Below, piece after piece: positions 15,893-23,768 of a stretch of 32,885 nt of DNA. The first letter of the stretch is position 1. Every line of letters begins with the position of its first letter. The notes beneath the pieces are model-generated. The model did no database searches, was not told the DNA's origin, and was given only the letters and a program-made list of their open reading frames with translations. Origin of the DNA: RGIG464 sp045599585. Its GTDB lineage: Bacteria > Myxococcota_A > Bradymonadia > UBA4248. Both the position numbers and the translations under genes were made by a program. The stretch covers positions 1 through 32,885 of the forward strand of contig JAZRWH010000128.1 of NCBI GenBank assembly GCA_045599585.1, given 5' to 3'.

Positions 15893-17155
15893 ATGGCTTA
15901 CTTAGATGGTATTAAATCCGTTGAAGACCTCGACCTCAAAGGCAAACGCGTCTTCATTCGCGTCGACTTCAACGTTCCCCTCGATGGCGGCAAAATCACT
16001 GACGATTATCGCATTCGTCAGGCTATCCCTACGATCCAGTACGTAATCCGCAACGGTGGTCTTCCCATCGTCGCTTCTCACCTTGGCCGTCCTAAAGCCA
16101 ACCCCAGCCCTGAATTTTCACTCAAACCGGTTGCCGAACGTCTTTCCGAGCTTCTTCCCGAACGCGAAGTCGTTTTTGCCGAAGATTGTGTAGGTGATGG
16201 CATCGTCGAGCAGACCAAACGTCTCCAGCCCGGCCAGATCCTCGTTCTCGAAAACCTCCGCTTCTATGAGGAAGAAGAAGGCAAACCCCGTGGCAAATTT
16301 GCTACAGACGAAGAAAAAGCTGCTGCCAAAGCTGCCTGCAAAGAAAGCCAGAAGAAATTCGCTGCTTCCCTCGCAGAACTCGCAGACGTTTACGTCAACG
16401 ATGCTTTCGGTACCTGCCACCGCGCTCACGCTTCCATGGCCAAGATGGTTCCCGCTTTCGGCGACAACAAAGCCTGCGGTTATCTCCTCCAGAAAGAAAT
16501 CAAGTACCTCGGCAACGTCGTTTATGATCCCGAGAAACCCTTCGTCGCCATCCTCGGCGGTGCCAAGGTTTCCGACAAGATTGGCGTTATCGAAAGCTTG
16601 ATCGAAAAATGCGATCAGATCTGCATCGGCGGTGCTATGGCCTACACGCTCCTCGCTGCAAAAGGTGTGGATGTCGCTTCCAGCCGCGTCGAAGCCGATG
16701 CTATGGACGTCGCCAAGAACATCCTCGCGAAAGCTGCTAACTCCAAATGCGAACTGCTTCTCCCGGTTGATCACGTCGTTTCCACTGCGCTCGATGACAC
16801 GACCCCCTGCGAAGTTGTCGACAACTTCTCCGCTGGTCAGATGGGCCTCGATATCGGTCCCAAGACGATCAAACTTTATGGTGACATCATCCGTAAAGCA
16901 AAATCTGTCTTCTGGAATGGTCCTATGGGCGTTTTCGAAAATCCCCGCTATGCCAAGGGCACGATTGACGTTGCAACTGCACTTACCGAGTCCACGGGCA
17001 ACACGATCGTCGGTGGTGGTGACTCCGCTGCTGCAATTCGCCAGTTCGGCCTCGATGACAAGGTTACGCACGTCTCCACCGGCGGCGGCGCTTCCCTCGA
17101 ACTCGTCGAAGGCAAAGAACTTCCTGGTGTCGAAGCGCTCCGCATCGCTAAGTAA
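15893..17155 (+). CDS. pgk: phosphoglycerate kinase
   Basis: The enzyme transfers the acyl phosphate of 1,3-bisphosphoglycerate to ADP, the first ATP-yielding step of glycolysis. The protein has 420 residues, at the upper end of the bacterial range, with a Lys/Glu/Ala-rich insert after LRFYEEEEGK. It carries the signature RVDFNVPLDGGKITDDYR (23-40), HLGRPK, NDAFGTCHRAH, GGAKVSDKI, WNGPMGVFE and the nucleotide-binding GGGDSAAAI. AAGGAG is placed well before ATG 15893. Codon use is as biased as in gap. It is followed by a strong terminator only 17 bases before tpi. Confidence 0.97.
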   Translation: MAYLDGIKSVEDLDLKGKRVFIRVDFNVPLDGGKITDDYRIRQAIPTIQYVIRNGGLPIVASHLGRPKANPSPEFSLKPVAERLSELLPEREVVFAEDCVGDGIVEQTKRLQPGQILVLENLRFYEEEEGKPRGKFATDEEKAAAKAACKESQKKFAASLAELADVYVNDAFGTCHRAHASMAKMVPAFGDNKACGYLLQKEIKYLGNVVYDPEKPFVAILGGAKVSDKIGVIESLIEKCDQICIGGAMAYTLLAAKGVDVASSRVEADAMDVAKNILAKAANSKCELLLPVDHVVSTALDDTTPCEVVDNFSAGQMGLDIGPKTIKLYGDIIRKAKSVFWNGPMGVFENPRYAKGTIDVATALTESTGNTIVGGGDSAAAIRQFGLDDKVTHVSTGGGASLELVEGKELPGVEALRIAK

Positions 17156-17172
17156 TTACTAGTCTCATCCCT

Positions 17173-17205
17173 GGATCCCGCATCTTTTTTGCGGGATCCT
17201 TTTTT
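17173..17205 (+). terminator. strong terminator between pgk and tpi
   Basis: GGATCCCGCA (17173-17182) pairs perfectly with TGCGGGATCC (17190-17199), followed by six T (17200-17205). It leaves 16 bases to the tpi start, enough for a ribosome site but not for a normal promoter. Confidence 0.9.
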
Positions 17206-17221
17206 GTATTAGGAAGATCAC

Positions 17222-17977
17222 ATGCGCAAACCTTTTATTGCTGGTAACTGGAAAATGAACAATACGCGTGACGCAGCCAAAGCGCTCGTTTCCGCGCTTA
17301 AACCCCTCGTCGCCGATGTTAAAAACGTCGAAATTGCCGTAGCTCCTACGTTTACGTGCCTTGCCGACGTCGTTGACCTTCTTAAAGGCTCCAATATCGA
17401 AGTCAGCGCCCAGAATATTTCTTATGCGAAATCCGGCGCTTATACCGGCGAAATTAGTGCCGATATGCTCAAAGATGTGGGCGTTACGCACGCCATCATT
17501 GGACACAGCGAACGTCGCCAGTATTTTGGTGAAACGGATGAATCCGTTGCCAAACGTGTCCGCGCTGCGCTTGACAACGATATCGTGCCTATCGTCTGCG
17601 TCGGTGAATCCCTCGACGAACGTGAAGCTGGCAAAACACTCGACATCGTTCTCGGTCAGATCGAAAAAGGACTCGCTTCTGTCGCAAAAGATGAAGCTGC
17701 CAAAGTCGTCATCGCTTACGAACCCGTCTGGGCTATCGGTACCGGTAAAACCGCTACCCCCGATCAGGCTCAGGAAGTTCATGCAGCAATCCGTGCTAAA
17801 CTCGCTGATATCTTTGGTTCTGATAACGCCGAAGCTATGCGTATTCAGTACGGCGGCAGCGTGAAAGCCTCGAATGCCAAAGAGATCCTCGGCCAGAAAG
17901 ATATCGATGGCGCTCTCGTTGGCGGTGCGTCTCTCAAAGCCGATGACTTTGCTGTCATCGTCAAGGCTGCTGAATAA
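17222..17977 (+). CDS. tpiA: triosephosphate isomerase
   Basis: The enzyme interconverts dihydroxyacetone phosphate and glyceraldehyde 3-phosphate. The protein has 251 residues, the standard length. It shows GNWKMN (substrate-binding Asn9 and Lys11), catalytic His95 in IIGHSERR, catalytic Glu167 in AYEPVWAIGTGKTATP with the flexible loop 6, and the phosphate-binding GGSVK. ATG 17222 has AGGAAG just upstream. Because a terminator ends 16 bases before it, expression must come from read-through of pgk transcripts or from a promoter inside pgk. Confidence 0.97.
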   Translation: MRKPFIAGNWKMNNTRDAAKALVSALKPLVADVKNVEIAVAPTFTCLADVVDLLKGSNIEVSAQNISYAKSGAYTGEISADMLKDVGVTHAIIGHSERRQYFGETDESVAKRVRAALDNDIVPIVCVGESLDEREAGKTLDIVLGQIEKGLASVAKDEAAKVVIAYEPVWAIGTGKTATPDQAQEVHAAIRAKLADIFGSDNAEAMRIQYGGSVKASNAKEILGQKDIDGALVGGASLKADDFAVIVKAAE

Positions 17978-18015
17978 TTATTATTCTGCCTCATAGCATT
18001 ATTTATGATATACGA

Positions 18016-18048
18016 ATCAGGTGCAGCGTCGCTGTACCTGATTTTTTT
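18016..18048 (+). terminator. tpi terminator
   Basis: A 12-pair stem from ATCAGGTGCAGC (18016-18027) to GCTGTACCTGAT (18031-18042), including one G-T pair, encloses a three-base loop and runs into seven T. Confidence 0.9.
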
Positions 18049-18117
18049 GTATCTGCGTGCCTGTAAGATTTGTAAATTTTTTGCATCGAAGTTCTGTTTG
18101 GGGTTGTCATCGATATT

Positions 18118-19080
18118 ATGCCAGCAACTGCTCATGCCAAGTTTATACTTAGTGGTGAACACTTCGTCGTGCATGGGGCCAAGTGCGTCATTATGCCGGT
18201 ACAGTGTTTTTCTACGCGCGTGGCTTTTAAAAAAAGTAGGGCGACCTCGGATGCACCGCGTTTTGTTTGTACGTTTGAAAATAATGTCGTTCTTCAGACG
18301 GGGGACATCGATCTGTACCAAAAACACGTAGAACGTCTTACGAAAAAACTTTGTTCGATTCTCTGTGCACCCGCAGATACATTCGATGGGCTTGAATGCA
18401 CGGTACAGAGTAGTATTCCACCAGGTCAAGGTGCTGGTTCGTCGTCAGCCCTCTCGTATGCACTCGTCGATGCGATGCTCGAGTATCTCGGACGTTATGA
18501 CGTTGGACGCCCGTACCGTGATTTTTATAGTCAGCAGCTCGAAAATAGTTGGCACGGTCCCGTTTCGGGTTGCGATAACATTGCCGTTTCGCGTTCTTGC
18601 CCCGTCATGTTTAAGATTGGCGAAGAACCGCTTCTGTTTTTGCCGCAAAATGACGTTCGCCCCGTTTATTATGTCGTTGGCTCAACAGGCCCACGTCGCG
18701 ATCCCGAAAAAGGTTTCGTAAGCTTAAAAACACTTAAAGCGAATGAGCCTGGTTGGTTTGCTCATTTGATCGAAACATCTGACGCGATTTCGGATCGGGT
18801 TATGGAGGCAATGGACGCAGGCGATGGCAAGGCAATTGGCGCGTGTTTTGGCGAATCGCAGGCGTTGTTGGAGCAGATTGGGGTGTCAACTCCAGAAATC
18901 CTTGCTGCTTTACGCGCTGCACGTCAGGCTGGGGCGTACGGTGCTAAACTCACGGGCGCAGGTTGCGGCGGGTTCGTCATTGCCTGTTGCCCCGAAAATC
19001 GCATTCAACGCATTAAAACTGCATGGCAAAAACTCGGTCTGACGTCGATATGTGCCATTTTGAGTGCACCTATCCCATGA
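18118..19080 (+). CDS. mvk: mevalonate kinase (GHMP kinase family)
   Basis: The predicted enzyme phosphorylates mevalonate with ATP in the mevalonate route to isoprenoids. The protein has 320 residues. The N-terminal AKFILSGEHFVVHG (7-20) is characteristic of mevalonate kinases. The GHMP ATP loop is IPPGQGAGSSSAL (100-112), the likely catalytic Asp is Asp153 in SGCDNIAV, and the third motif is GAYGAKLTGAGCGGF (272-286). No other mevalonate-pathway gene lies in the window. Most bacteria use the MEP pathway; myxobacteria are known to use mevalonate, which supports the lineage guess. The Shine-Dalgarno before ATG 18118 is weak (GGGG nearby). Another GHMP kinase such as phosphomevalonate kinase is a less likely alternative because of the GEH motif. 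Confidence 0.85.
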   Translation: MPATAHAKFILSGEHFVVHGAKCVIMPVQCFSTRVAFKKSRATSDAPRFVCTFENNVVLQTGDIDLYQKHVERLTKKLCSILCAPADTFDGLECTVQSSIPPGQGAGSSSALSYALVDAMLEYLGRYDVGRPYRDFYSQQLENSWHGPVSGCDNIAVSRSCPVMFKIGEEPLLFLPQNDVRPVYYVVGSTGPRRDPEKGFVSLKTLKANEPGWFAHLIETSDAISDRVMEAMDAGDGKAIGACFGESQALLEQIGVSTPEILAALRAARQAGAYGAKLTGAGCGGFVIACCPENRIQRIKTAWQKLGLTSICAILSAPIP

Positions 19081-19124
19081 GATATTTTTACGTAGCTTTA
19101 AGGTTAAGTCTTTGAAATTATCGT

Positions 19125-19155
19125 TTGTATAATATATCAATTTAATATTATACAA
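19125..19155. promoter_or_regulatory. inverted repeat containing a TATAAT box upstream of the FG-GAP lipoprotein
   Basis: TTGTATAATA (19125-19134) is matched perfectly by TATTATACAA (19146-19155) with an 11-base spacer. The left arm contains TATAAT (19128-19133), a possible -10; the matching -35 (TAAGTC, 17 bases upstream) is poor. It lies 30 bases before ATG 19185, a natural position for an operator over a promoter. It could also act as a weak transcript end for mvk. Confidence 0.4.
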
Positions 19156-19184
19156 TTTACTTTTTTCTCGAATGGAGCTTTTAT

Positions 19185-22124
19185 ATGATCACAAATAACT
19201 GGCTCTGCCGTCTTTGTTTGTTATGTGCATTGAGTATGTCCGCTGCTGGCTGCTCCGATGATTCTGCCCAATCTAAGTCTTCGGGTGAAGAAACTGATCC
19301 ATGTGATCAATGTACTTCGGATCAAGTCTGCGAGAATCATACATGTGTCCCCAAAAAAGACCCGTGTGATCAATGTACCTCGGATCAAGTCTGCGAGAAT
19401 CAAACATGCGTTGATCTCGTTAAACCGTGCGATAAATGCTCGGAAGACGAAAAATGTGAAAACGATCAATGCGTTCCAAAAGAAAAAGTGTGTTCCGTGC
19501 TTTGTGAAGAAGACGAAACCTGCGTAGATGGTGAGTGTGTGCATTGTGATGAACCGTGCGGTGAAATGTGCTGTTCGGAGGGACAAAAGTGTGATCGTTT
19601 GACACAGGTGTGTACGAATGTTTGCGATGATGGAAGCGCTTCATGCGGCGGCGATTGCTGCTATCCGGGACAGATTTGCGACGAAGATTGGGGATGCTTG
19701 ACTCCCTGTGGTGAGAATGAGATCACTTGTAAAGATCCACTTGCTCCGCCTATTTGCTGTTCTGGCAACCAAGAATGTGTTGATTCCATGTGTCTTAACC
19801 GATGTGATTCGACAGATCGATGTAATTTTGAATGCTGTCCTTCTGATAGACCCGTTTGCGAAAACAGTGAATGTAAGATCGCATGCGATTCTGCAACGAG
19901 CACACGCTGCGGCGAAAATGAAGAACTCTGCTGTGACAATTCAACGCAGCTCTGTATGTATAATAAGTGTGTATCGTTTGATAAAACGTGTACAAAGAAC
20001 AGTCAGTGCAATTTCGATGAATTTTGTGAGACAGAGGCTGGGGTTTGTATCAAAGAGGATGAAGTACCAAGCACTTGCCAAGTCATTCCTTCTTTCGAAA
20101 AGTTTAAGGCACTAAAACAATGGCATTGGCCCGTTGATCTTCCTGGTGGTGTTCCATCAACAGATCCGACTTATATACGCGTCATTGTTATGCCGATGGC
20201 GGCCAATCTAACTGATGACAATGGCGATGGCGTCGTCGACGAAAATGATATTCCAGACGTCGTTTTTGGCGCATATTCGACCACCGTTGGTCCAGACACT
20301 CAGGCGCCGACCGTTCTCCGTGTTATTAGTGGCGACGATGGCCATGAAATTGCTTCGAGCAAACCGCGTTATTGGACGTATCCCATTGACGCAGCGATTG
20401 GCGATATCGACGGCGATGGCCGCCCGGACATCGTTGCTGGTACCAATAACAACCGTTCAGGTTACGTGAATGCCGCCGAACCTGATGATTATTTGGAAGT
20501 TTTGACCGTCGTTGTTGATGCGGGTTCGAAAACAGGGTATTCACTCAAAACAAATTACAAATTAAAAATCGGCAAAGGTCAGAAATTATCTTTTATTTCG
20601 ATTGCTGATCTTGATGCTGACGGTGCGCCAGAAATTCTCACGAATTACGGTGTGGCCAGCGTTGTAGCCGCAGAAGACGGTACGAAACAGCTGGTATGGC
20701 GTGCCGGGTGTGAAAACAAATCCATTGGTTATGTCCATGCAGCGGATCTCGATGCCGATGGCATCATGGAAATCGTATCTTCGAATGCGATTTATGATGA
20801 TCACTGCAAATTACTGACAAGCGTCCCCAATGGTGGCCATATTGCCATTGCTGATTTGATGCCCAGCGGTGATGATGCAGCCGAAACAGGCGAGCTCGTG
20901 CCGGAAATTGCACACGTAGTAAGCGGTTATAATGGCGGTAAATTCTACTTTACAAAGATATATAAGACGATTGATGGCGATGGCAAGGCGTACTGGAGTG
21001 CTCAAACCGTATGGGAAGCAAAGATTCCAGTCGACGAAACTCGTCCTAATTATATTAAAAATTGTGCTAATGGTGCGTATACAGGCCATTGTAATTCTGG
21101 CGGCGGAACCCCCGTTGTTGCAGACTTTAACGGCGATGGGGTACCTGATGTCGGTGTTGCTTCACGTTATTATTATATCGTTTATAGTAATGATGGTACG
21201 CCGAAAGGCGGCAAAGTTCTTTGGGCAGATTCTAAAACAGTCGATTATTCTAGCGCTGTTACAGGCTCCTCCGTTTTCGATTTTGAAGGCGATGGCAAAG
21301 CAGAGGTCATCTACGCTGACGAACAAAAACTCCATATTTATGCGGGCGAAGGTTCTGGCGTAGATAAGGATGGCGACGGTTATCCTGATCCGCTCGAAAT
21401 TTTCTCGATACCTAACTATAGTGCAACAGGATATGAATATCCTATTATTGTTGACGTCGACAATGACGGCAGCACAGAAATCGTCGTTGCGTCAGATTTG
21501 CAGCAGGGCGTCACAATGGGCGTTCGCGCATTCGAAGATCCAGGCGGTCAGTGGGTACGTACGCGTCGTATTTGGAATCAACACCACTATCATGTCACGA
21601 ACATCAACGAAGACGGTTCGGTTCCTGTGCATGAATCGTCCAATTGGCTTAATAAAAAGCTGAATAGCTACCGCCAAAATGTCCAGCCCGGCGGTGTCTA
21701 TAATGCGCCTAACCTCGTGGCAACGGGATTAACCGCAGATAAAACGCCGTGCACGGATATTGATCTGATTCCGCATCTCGTTGCGAGTGTAGAAAATCAG
21801 GGCTCGCTGACAGTCAAAGCAGGCGTCAAAGTCTCGTTTTACGCAGACAATGCCAACGGAACTGGCAAACCTGCCTTTTTGGGGACAGCTCAAGTCGGCA
21901 AAGTCCTTCTTCCTGGCAATAGTTCGACGGCAAAACTCGCTTGGGACGGCAAAGGCTCGATCGATGGCGGAGAACGTATCGATATTAATGATCCGCTCAA
22001 TATCTATTACGTCGTAGATGAGCCTACAGGCGAAAAAGAACGTGGTGAATTTGTTGAATGTATCGAAACGGATAACACTTTTGCTATAACAAAAATCGAC
22101 CGTTGTTCGCAGGGTGTTTTGTAA
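19185..22124 (+). CDS. lipoprotein with Cys-rich N-terminus and FG-GAP/VCBS-type propeller
   Basis: The product has 979 residues. The signal peptide runs to the lipobox SAAGC with Cys23. Residues about 35-300 are Cys-rich modules, starting with two near-identical 21-residue units (DPCDQCTSDQVCEN) and continuing with CCxxG-type pairs (GEMCCSEGQKC, GGDCCYPGQIC). Residues about 305-840 contain repeated DxDxDG calcium-type loops, as in integrin-alpha FG-GAP propellers: IGDIDGDGRPDIV, IADLDADGAPEIL, AADLDADGIMEIV, VADFNGDGVPDVG, FDFEGDGKAEVIY and VDVDNDGSTEIVV. The C-terminal 140 residues (from APNLVATGLTADK) resemble a CARDB-type adhesion domain. It is probably a surface-anchored, calcium-stabilised adhesin or binding protein. 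Confidence 0.88.
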   Translation: MITNNWLCRLCLLCALSMSAAGCSDDSAQSKSSGEETDPCDQCTSDQVCENHTCVPKKDPCDQCTSDQVCENQTCVDLVKPCDKCSEDEKCENDQCVPKEKVCSVLCEEDETCVDGECVHCDEPCGEMCCSEGQKCDRLTQVCTNVCDDGSASCGGDCCYPGQICDEDWGCLTPCGENEITCKDPLAPPICCSGNQECVDSMCLNRCDSTDRCNFECCPSDRPVCENSECKIACDSATSTRCGENEELCCDNSTQLCMYNKCVSFDKTCTKNSQCNFDEFCETEAGVCIKEDEVPSTCQVIPSFEKFKALKQWHWPVDLPGGVPSTDPTYIRVIVMPMAANLTDDNGDGVVDENDIPDVVFGAYSTTVGPDTQAPTVLRVISGDDGHEIASSKPRYWTYPIDAAIGDIDGDGRPDIVAGTNNNRSGYVNAAEPDDYLEVLTVVVDAGSKTGYSLKTNYKLKIGKGQKLSFISIADLDADGAPEILTNYGVASVVAAEDGTKQLVWRAGCENKSIGYVHAADLDADGIMEIVSSNAIYDDHCKLLTSVPNGGHIAIADLMPSGDDAAETGELVPEIAHVVSGYNGGKFYFTKIYKTIDGDGKAYWSAQTVWEAKIPVDETRPNYIKNCANGAYTGHCNSGGGTPVVADFNGDGVPDVGVASRYYYIVYSNDGTPKGGKVLWADSKTVDYSSAVTGSSVFDFEGDGKAEVIYADEQKLHIYAGEGSGVDKDGDGYPDPLEIFSIPNYSATGYEYPIIVDVDNDGSTEIVVASDLQQGVTMGVRAFEDPGGQWVRTRRIWNQHHYHVTNINEDGSVPVHESSNWLNKKLNSYRQNVQPGGVYNAPNLVATGLTADKTPCTDIDLIPHLVASVENQGSLTVKAGVKVSFYADNANGTGKPAFLGTAQVGKVLLPGNSSTAKLAWDGKGSIDGGERIDINDPLNIYYVVDEPTGEKERGEFVECIETDNTFAITKIDRCSQGVL
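19302..19411 (+). repeat. 63-base direct repeat coding for a Cys module
   Basis: The segments 19302-19348 and 19365-19411 are 47-base copies differing at three positions, offset by exactly 63 bases (21 codons). This is a recent in-frame duplication at the front of the Cys-rich stalk. Confidence 0.85.
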
Positions 22125-22144
22125 TTTTTGAGAAGTGTGGTGTC

Positions 22145-22170
22145 GGGCTATTCGCGTTGCGAATACGCCC
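22145..22170 (+). repeat. bulged-C hairpin repeat (copy 9)
   Basis: GGGC, TAT, TCGC, loop GTT, GCGA, ATA, unpaired C, GCCC. It lies 20 bases after the FG-GAP lipoprotein stop, in the same orientation as that gene, and forms a doublet with the next copy 7 bases away. Confidence 0.8.
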
Positions 22171-22177
22171 GCCGAAA

Positions 22178-22211
22178 GCCGCTATTCGCATTGCGAATAC
22201 GCGGCTTTTTT
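22178..22211 (+). terminator. intrinsic terminator built from bulged-C hairpin repeat (copy 10)
   Basis: GCCGC, TAT, TCGC, loop ATT, GCGA, ATA, unpaired C, GCGGC (22178-22205) is followed directly by six T, with AAA before the stem. It ends the FG-GAP lipoprotein transcript. Confidence 0.82.
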
Positions 22212-22522
22212 GATATTAACTGTTATAAATTTACCGCAGTTTTACTTTTGTTATTGTAAAATAATAATACAATAAATAAAAATGAGTTTGTGATAATTAA
22301 TTGTATAAAATCACTGCTGTCCCACAACATATTCTCATTAACTGTAACGAAATGCGCTCGTTACAGATTTGTAAACTTTTCTTATTCTCATTCTGTCCTG
22401 CGGACGGCCCAAAGGGGCGTCGTATCGACCTCTTTTATGGAATGTCGGCTTTTGGGGTTATACAATTTGATTGTTTTAACGCGTTTGCTAAGGCTGTGCG
22501 TTTGTGTTGACAAATATTATTG
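22212..22522. other. AT-rich intergenic region between convergent genes
   Basis: No gene is supported here. It contains an inverted repeat TTATTGTA/TACAATAA (22251-22258 and 22268-22275), sharing the TTGTA/TACAA core seen at 5354 and 19125, and a GC-rich patch around 22397-22430. Two short overlapping ORFs lack ribosome sites and family resemblance. Confidence 0.5.
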
Positions 22523-23464
22523 TTAATTCGAAATAATCTTATACGTTGCTTTGACAGCACAGTGATCACTGCCTTCTAGGTAGGTTTTGTTAGCTGTACA
22601 GAAGACATCCGTTTTAACGTGGAACTTGGCGAGTTCTGGACTGTGAAATATATGATCAAAAGCTGCAATTCCGCCCCATGTGTAGATGGTTTCGATGGGG
22701 GCACCTGCAGTTGAGTTGATTAGAACATTGTTCGCTGCGAGGTTGGCTAGGGGAATGGAATCAGGTGAATCGTTGAGGTCGCCGCCAAAAGCGATTTTAG
22801 CATCGGCATGTAGTGCTTCGTAATTAGCAATAATTTGATTGACGAGTTTTCCCTCTTCATTGCGTCGAACACCAATGTCGTCAGATGCTTTGGATATAAA
22901 GTGGGTTGTAAATATCGTAACTTCTTCGCCTGAGTCGAGCACGACGGTTGCTTGTATTAATTCTCGTGCGAGCTTTTTTACATCGCCGTTAATTGTTGTA
23001 AAGCTTGTATTGTTGCGATGTAATTGTATGTCTTTGATTGGCCATTTAGAAATAAGGGCTACGTCGACACTTGCGGTCGTACCTTGTTCGCCAAAAACAT
23101 AATATGGATACTGCGGAAGATGTTGGTCAAGCAGGTCTTTGAGGCAATCTTCTTTTTCGATTTCCTGTAGCATCACGACATCGGCATCGAGCAGACGAAT
23201 CCCAGCAGCAGTTGTGTACAGTTTTGATTTGTAAGCGCTTGCGGTAGAGATTTTTTCATAATCTGTATAATCACAAGCGCCTGAGTCGCAGGTTGTGTCA
23301 AATAAGTTGTGAACATTCCAAGTCGCGATTGAAATCGGTGTTTCGCGCAAATGATTGTGATCGGAAGGGGTTTCTGTATTTGTATCACTGGATGTGCAGC
23401 TAGGTAATTGTAGTAGTGCAGCACAAATGACAGATAATATCGTTACTTTAGATATCATTTTCAT
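22523..23464 (-). CDS. lipoprotein of the endonuclease/exonuclease/phosphatase family
   Basis: The product has 313 residues from ATG 23464, preferred over the ATG eight codons upstream because the lipoprotein signal then has a normal length. The lipobox is LPSC with Cys23. The EEP fold motifs are in order: ATWNVHNLFD (about 47-56, metal-site Asn), MLQEIE (about 99, metal-binding Glu), VALISKWP, HFISKASDD, GGDLNDSPDS (about 224) and GSDHCAVKA (about 300, catalytic Asp-His). Such enzymes cleave phosphodiesters of nucleic acids or phospholipids. The lipid anchor points to an envelope or surface enzyme, perhaps for DNA use or scavenging, but the substrate cannot be told from the sequence. It is divergent from the heparinase-like gene. 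Confidence 0.85.
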   Translation of the reverse strand: MKMISKVTILSVICAALLQLPSCTSSDTNTETPSDHNHLRETPISIATWNVHNLFDTTCDSGACDYTDYEKISTASAYKSKLYTTAAGIRLLDADVVMLQEIEKEDCLKDLLDQHLPQYPYYVFGEQGTTASVDVALISKWPIKDIQLHRNNTSFTTINGDVKKLARELIQATVVLDSGEEVTIFTTHFISKASDDIGVRRNEEGKLVNQIIANYEALHADAKIAFGGDLNDSPDSIPLANLAANNVLINSTAGAPIETIYTWGGIAAFDHIFHSPELAKFHVKTDVFCTANKTYLEGSDHCAVKATYKIISN

Positions 23465-23768
23465 GATGATCACCAACCTTAAAATCAAAATTGTAAATTC
23501 GCTGTGAGCCGTCTAAGCGTCTCATACGTTCTTTGCGTGCCTTCTTTGCATGCTTTAGATAAAGTACGCTTTCTTGGCCTACAAAACACGTAAAAAATCA
23601 AATGCATTGGATTACGTGCCTGAGGTGACGAGGTGTCTTAAGTTATATCAACACAAAACTACATGCAATTATGAGGAAATTCCTATACTATTCGAACAAT
23701 ATCTAGGGCGATATCAGCCTGATGATACAAGAATTTTAATCAAATTTCCGAAATGGAAGGTGATACGC
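23465..23768. other. divergent intergenic region between two lipoprotein genes
   Basis: This 304-base gap must hold both promoters. A TATACT at 23684-23689 is a possible plus-strand -10 without a good -35. The downstream frame stays open back to a TTG at 23574, but the lipoprotein signal at 23769 and its GGAAGG site argue that the earlier codons are untranslated. Confidence 0.4.

Noticed and set aside
16118..17071. 317-codon open frame antisense to pgk
   Set aside because: A shadow of the codon bias in pgk; no start signal and no family resemblance.
22290..22526. Short ORFs of 69-78 codons in the gap after the FG-GAP gene
   Set aside because: They overlap in different frames, lack ribosome sites and encode nothing recognisable.
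23574..23768. Extension of the lyase gene by 65 codons to a TTG start
   Set aside because: It would bury the lipoprotein signal that begins at 23769, where a GGAAGG ribosome site is correctly spaced.
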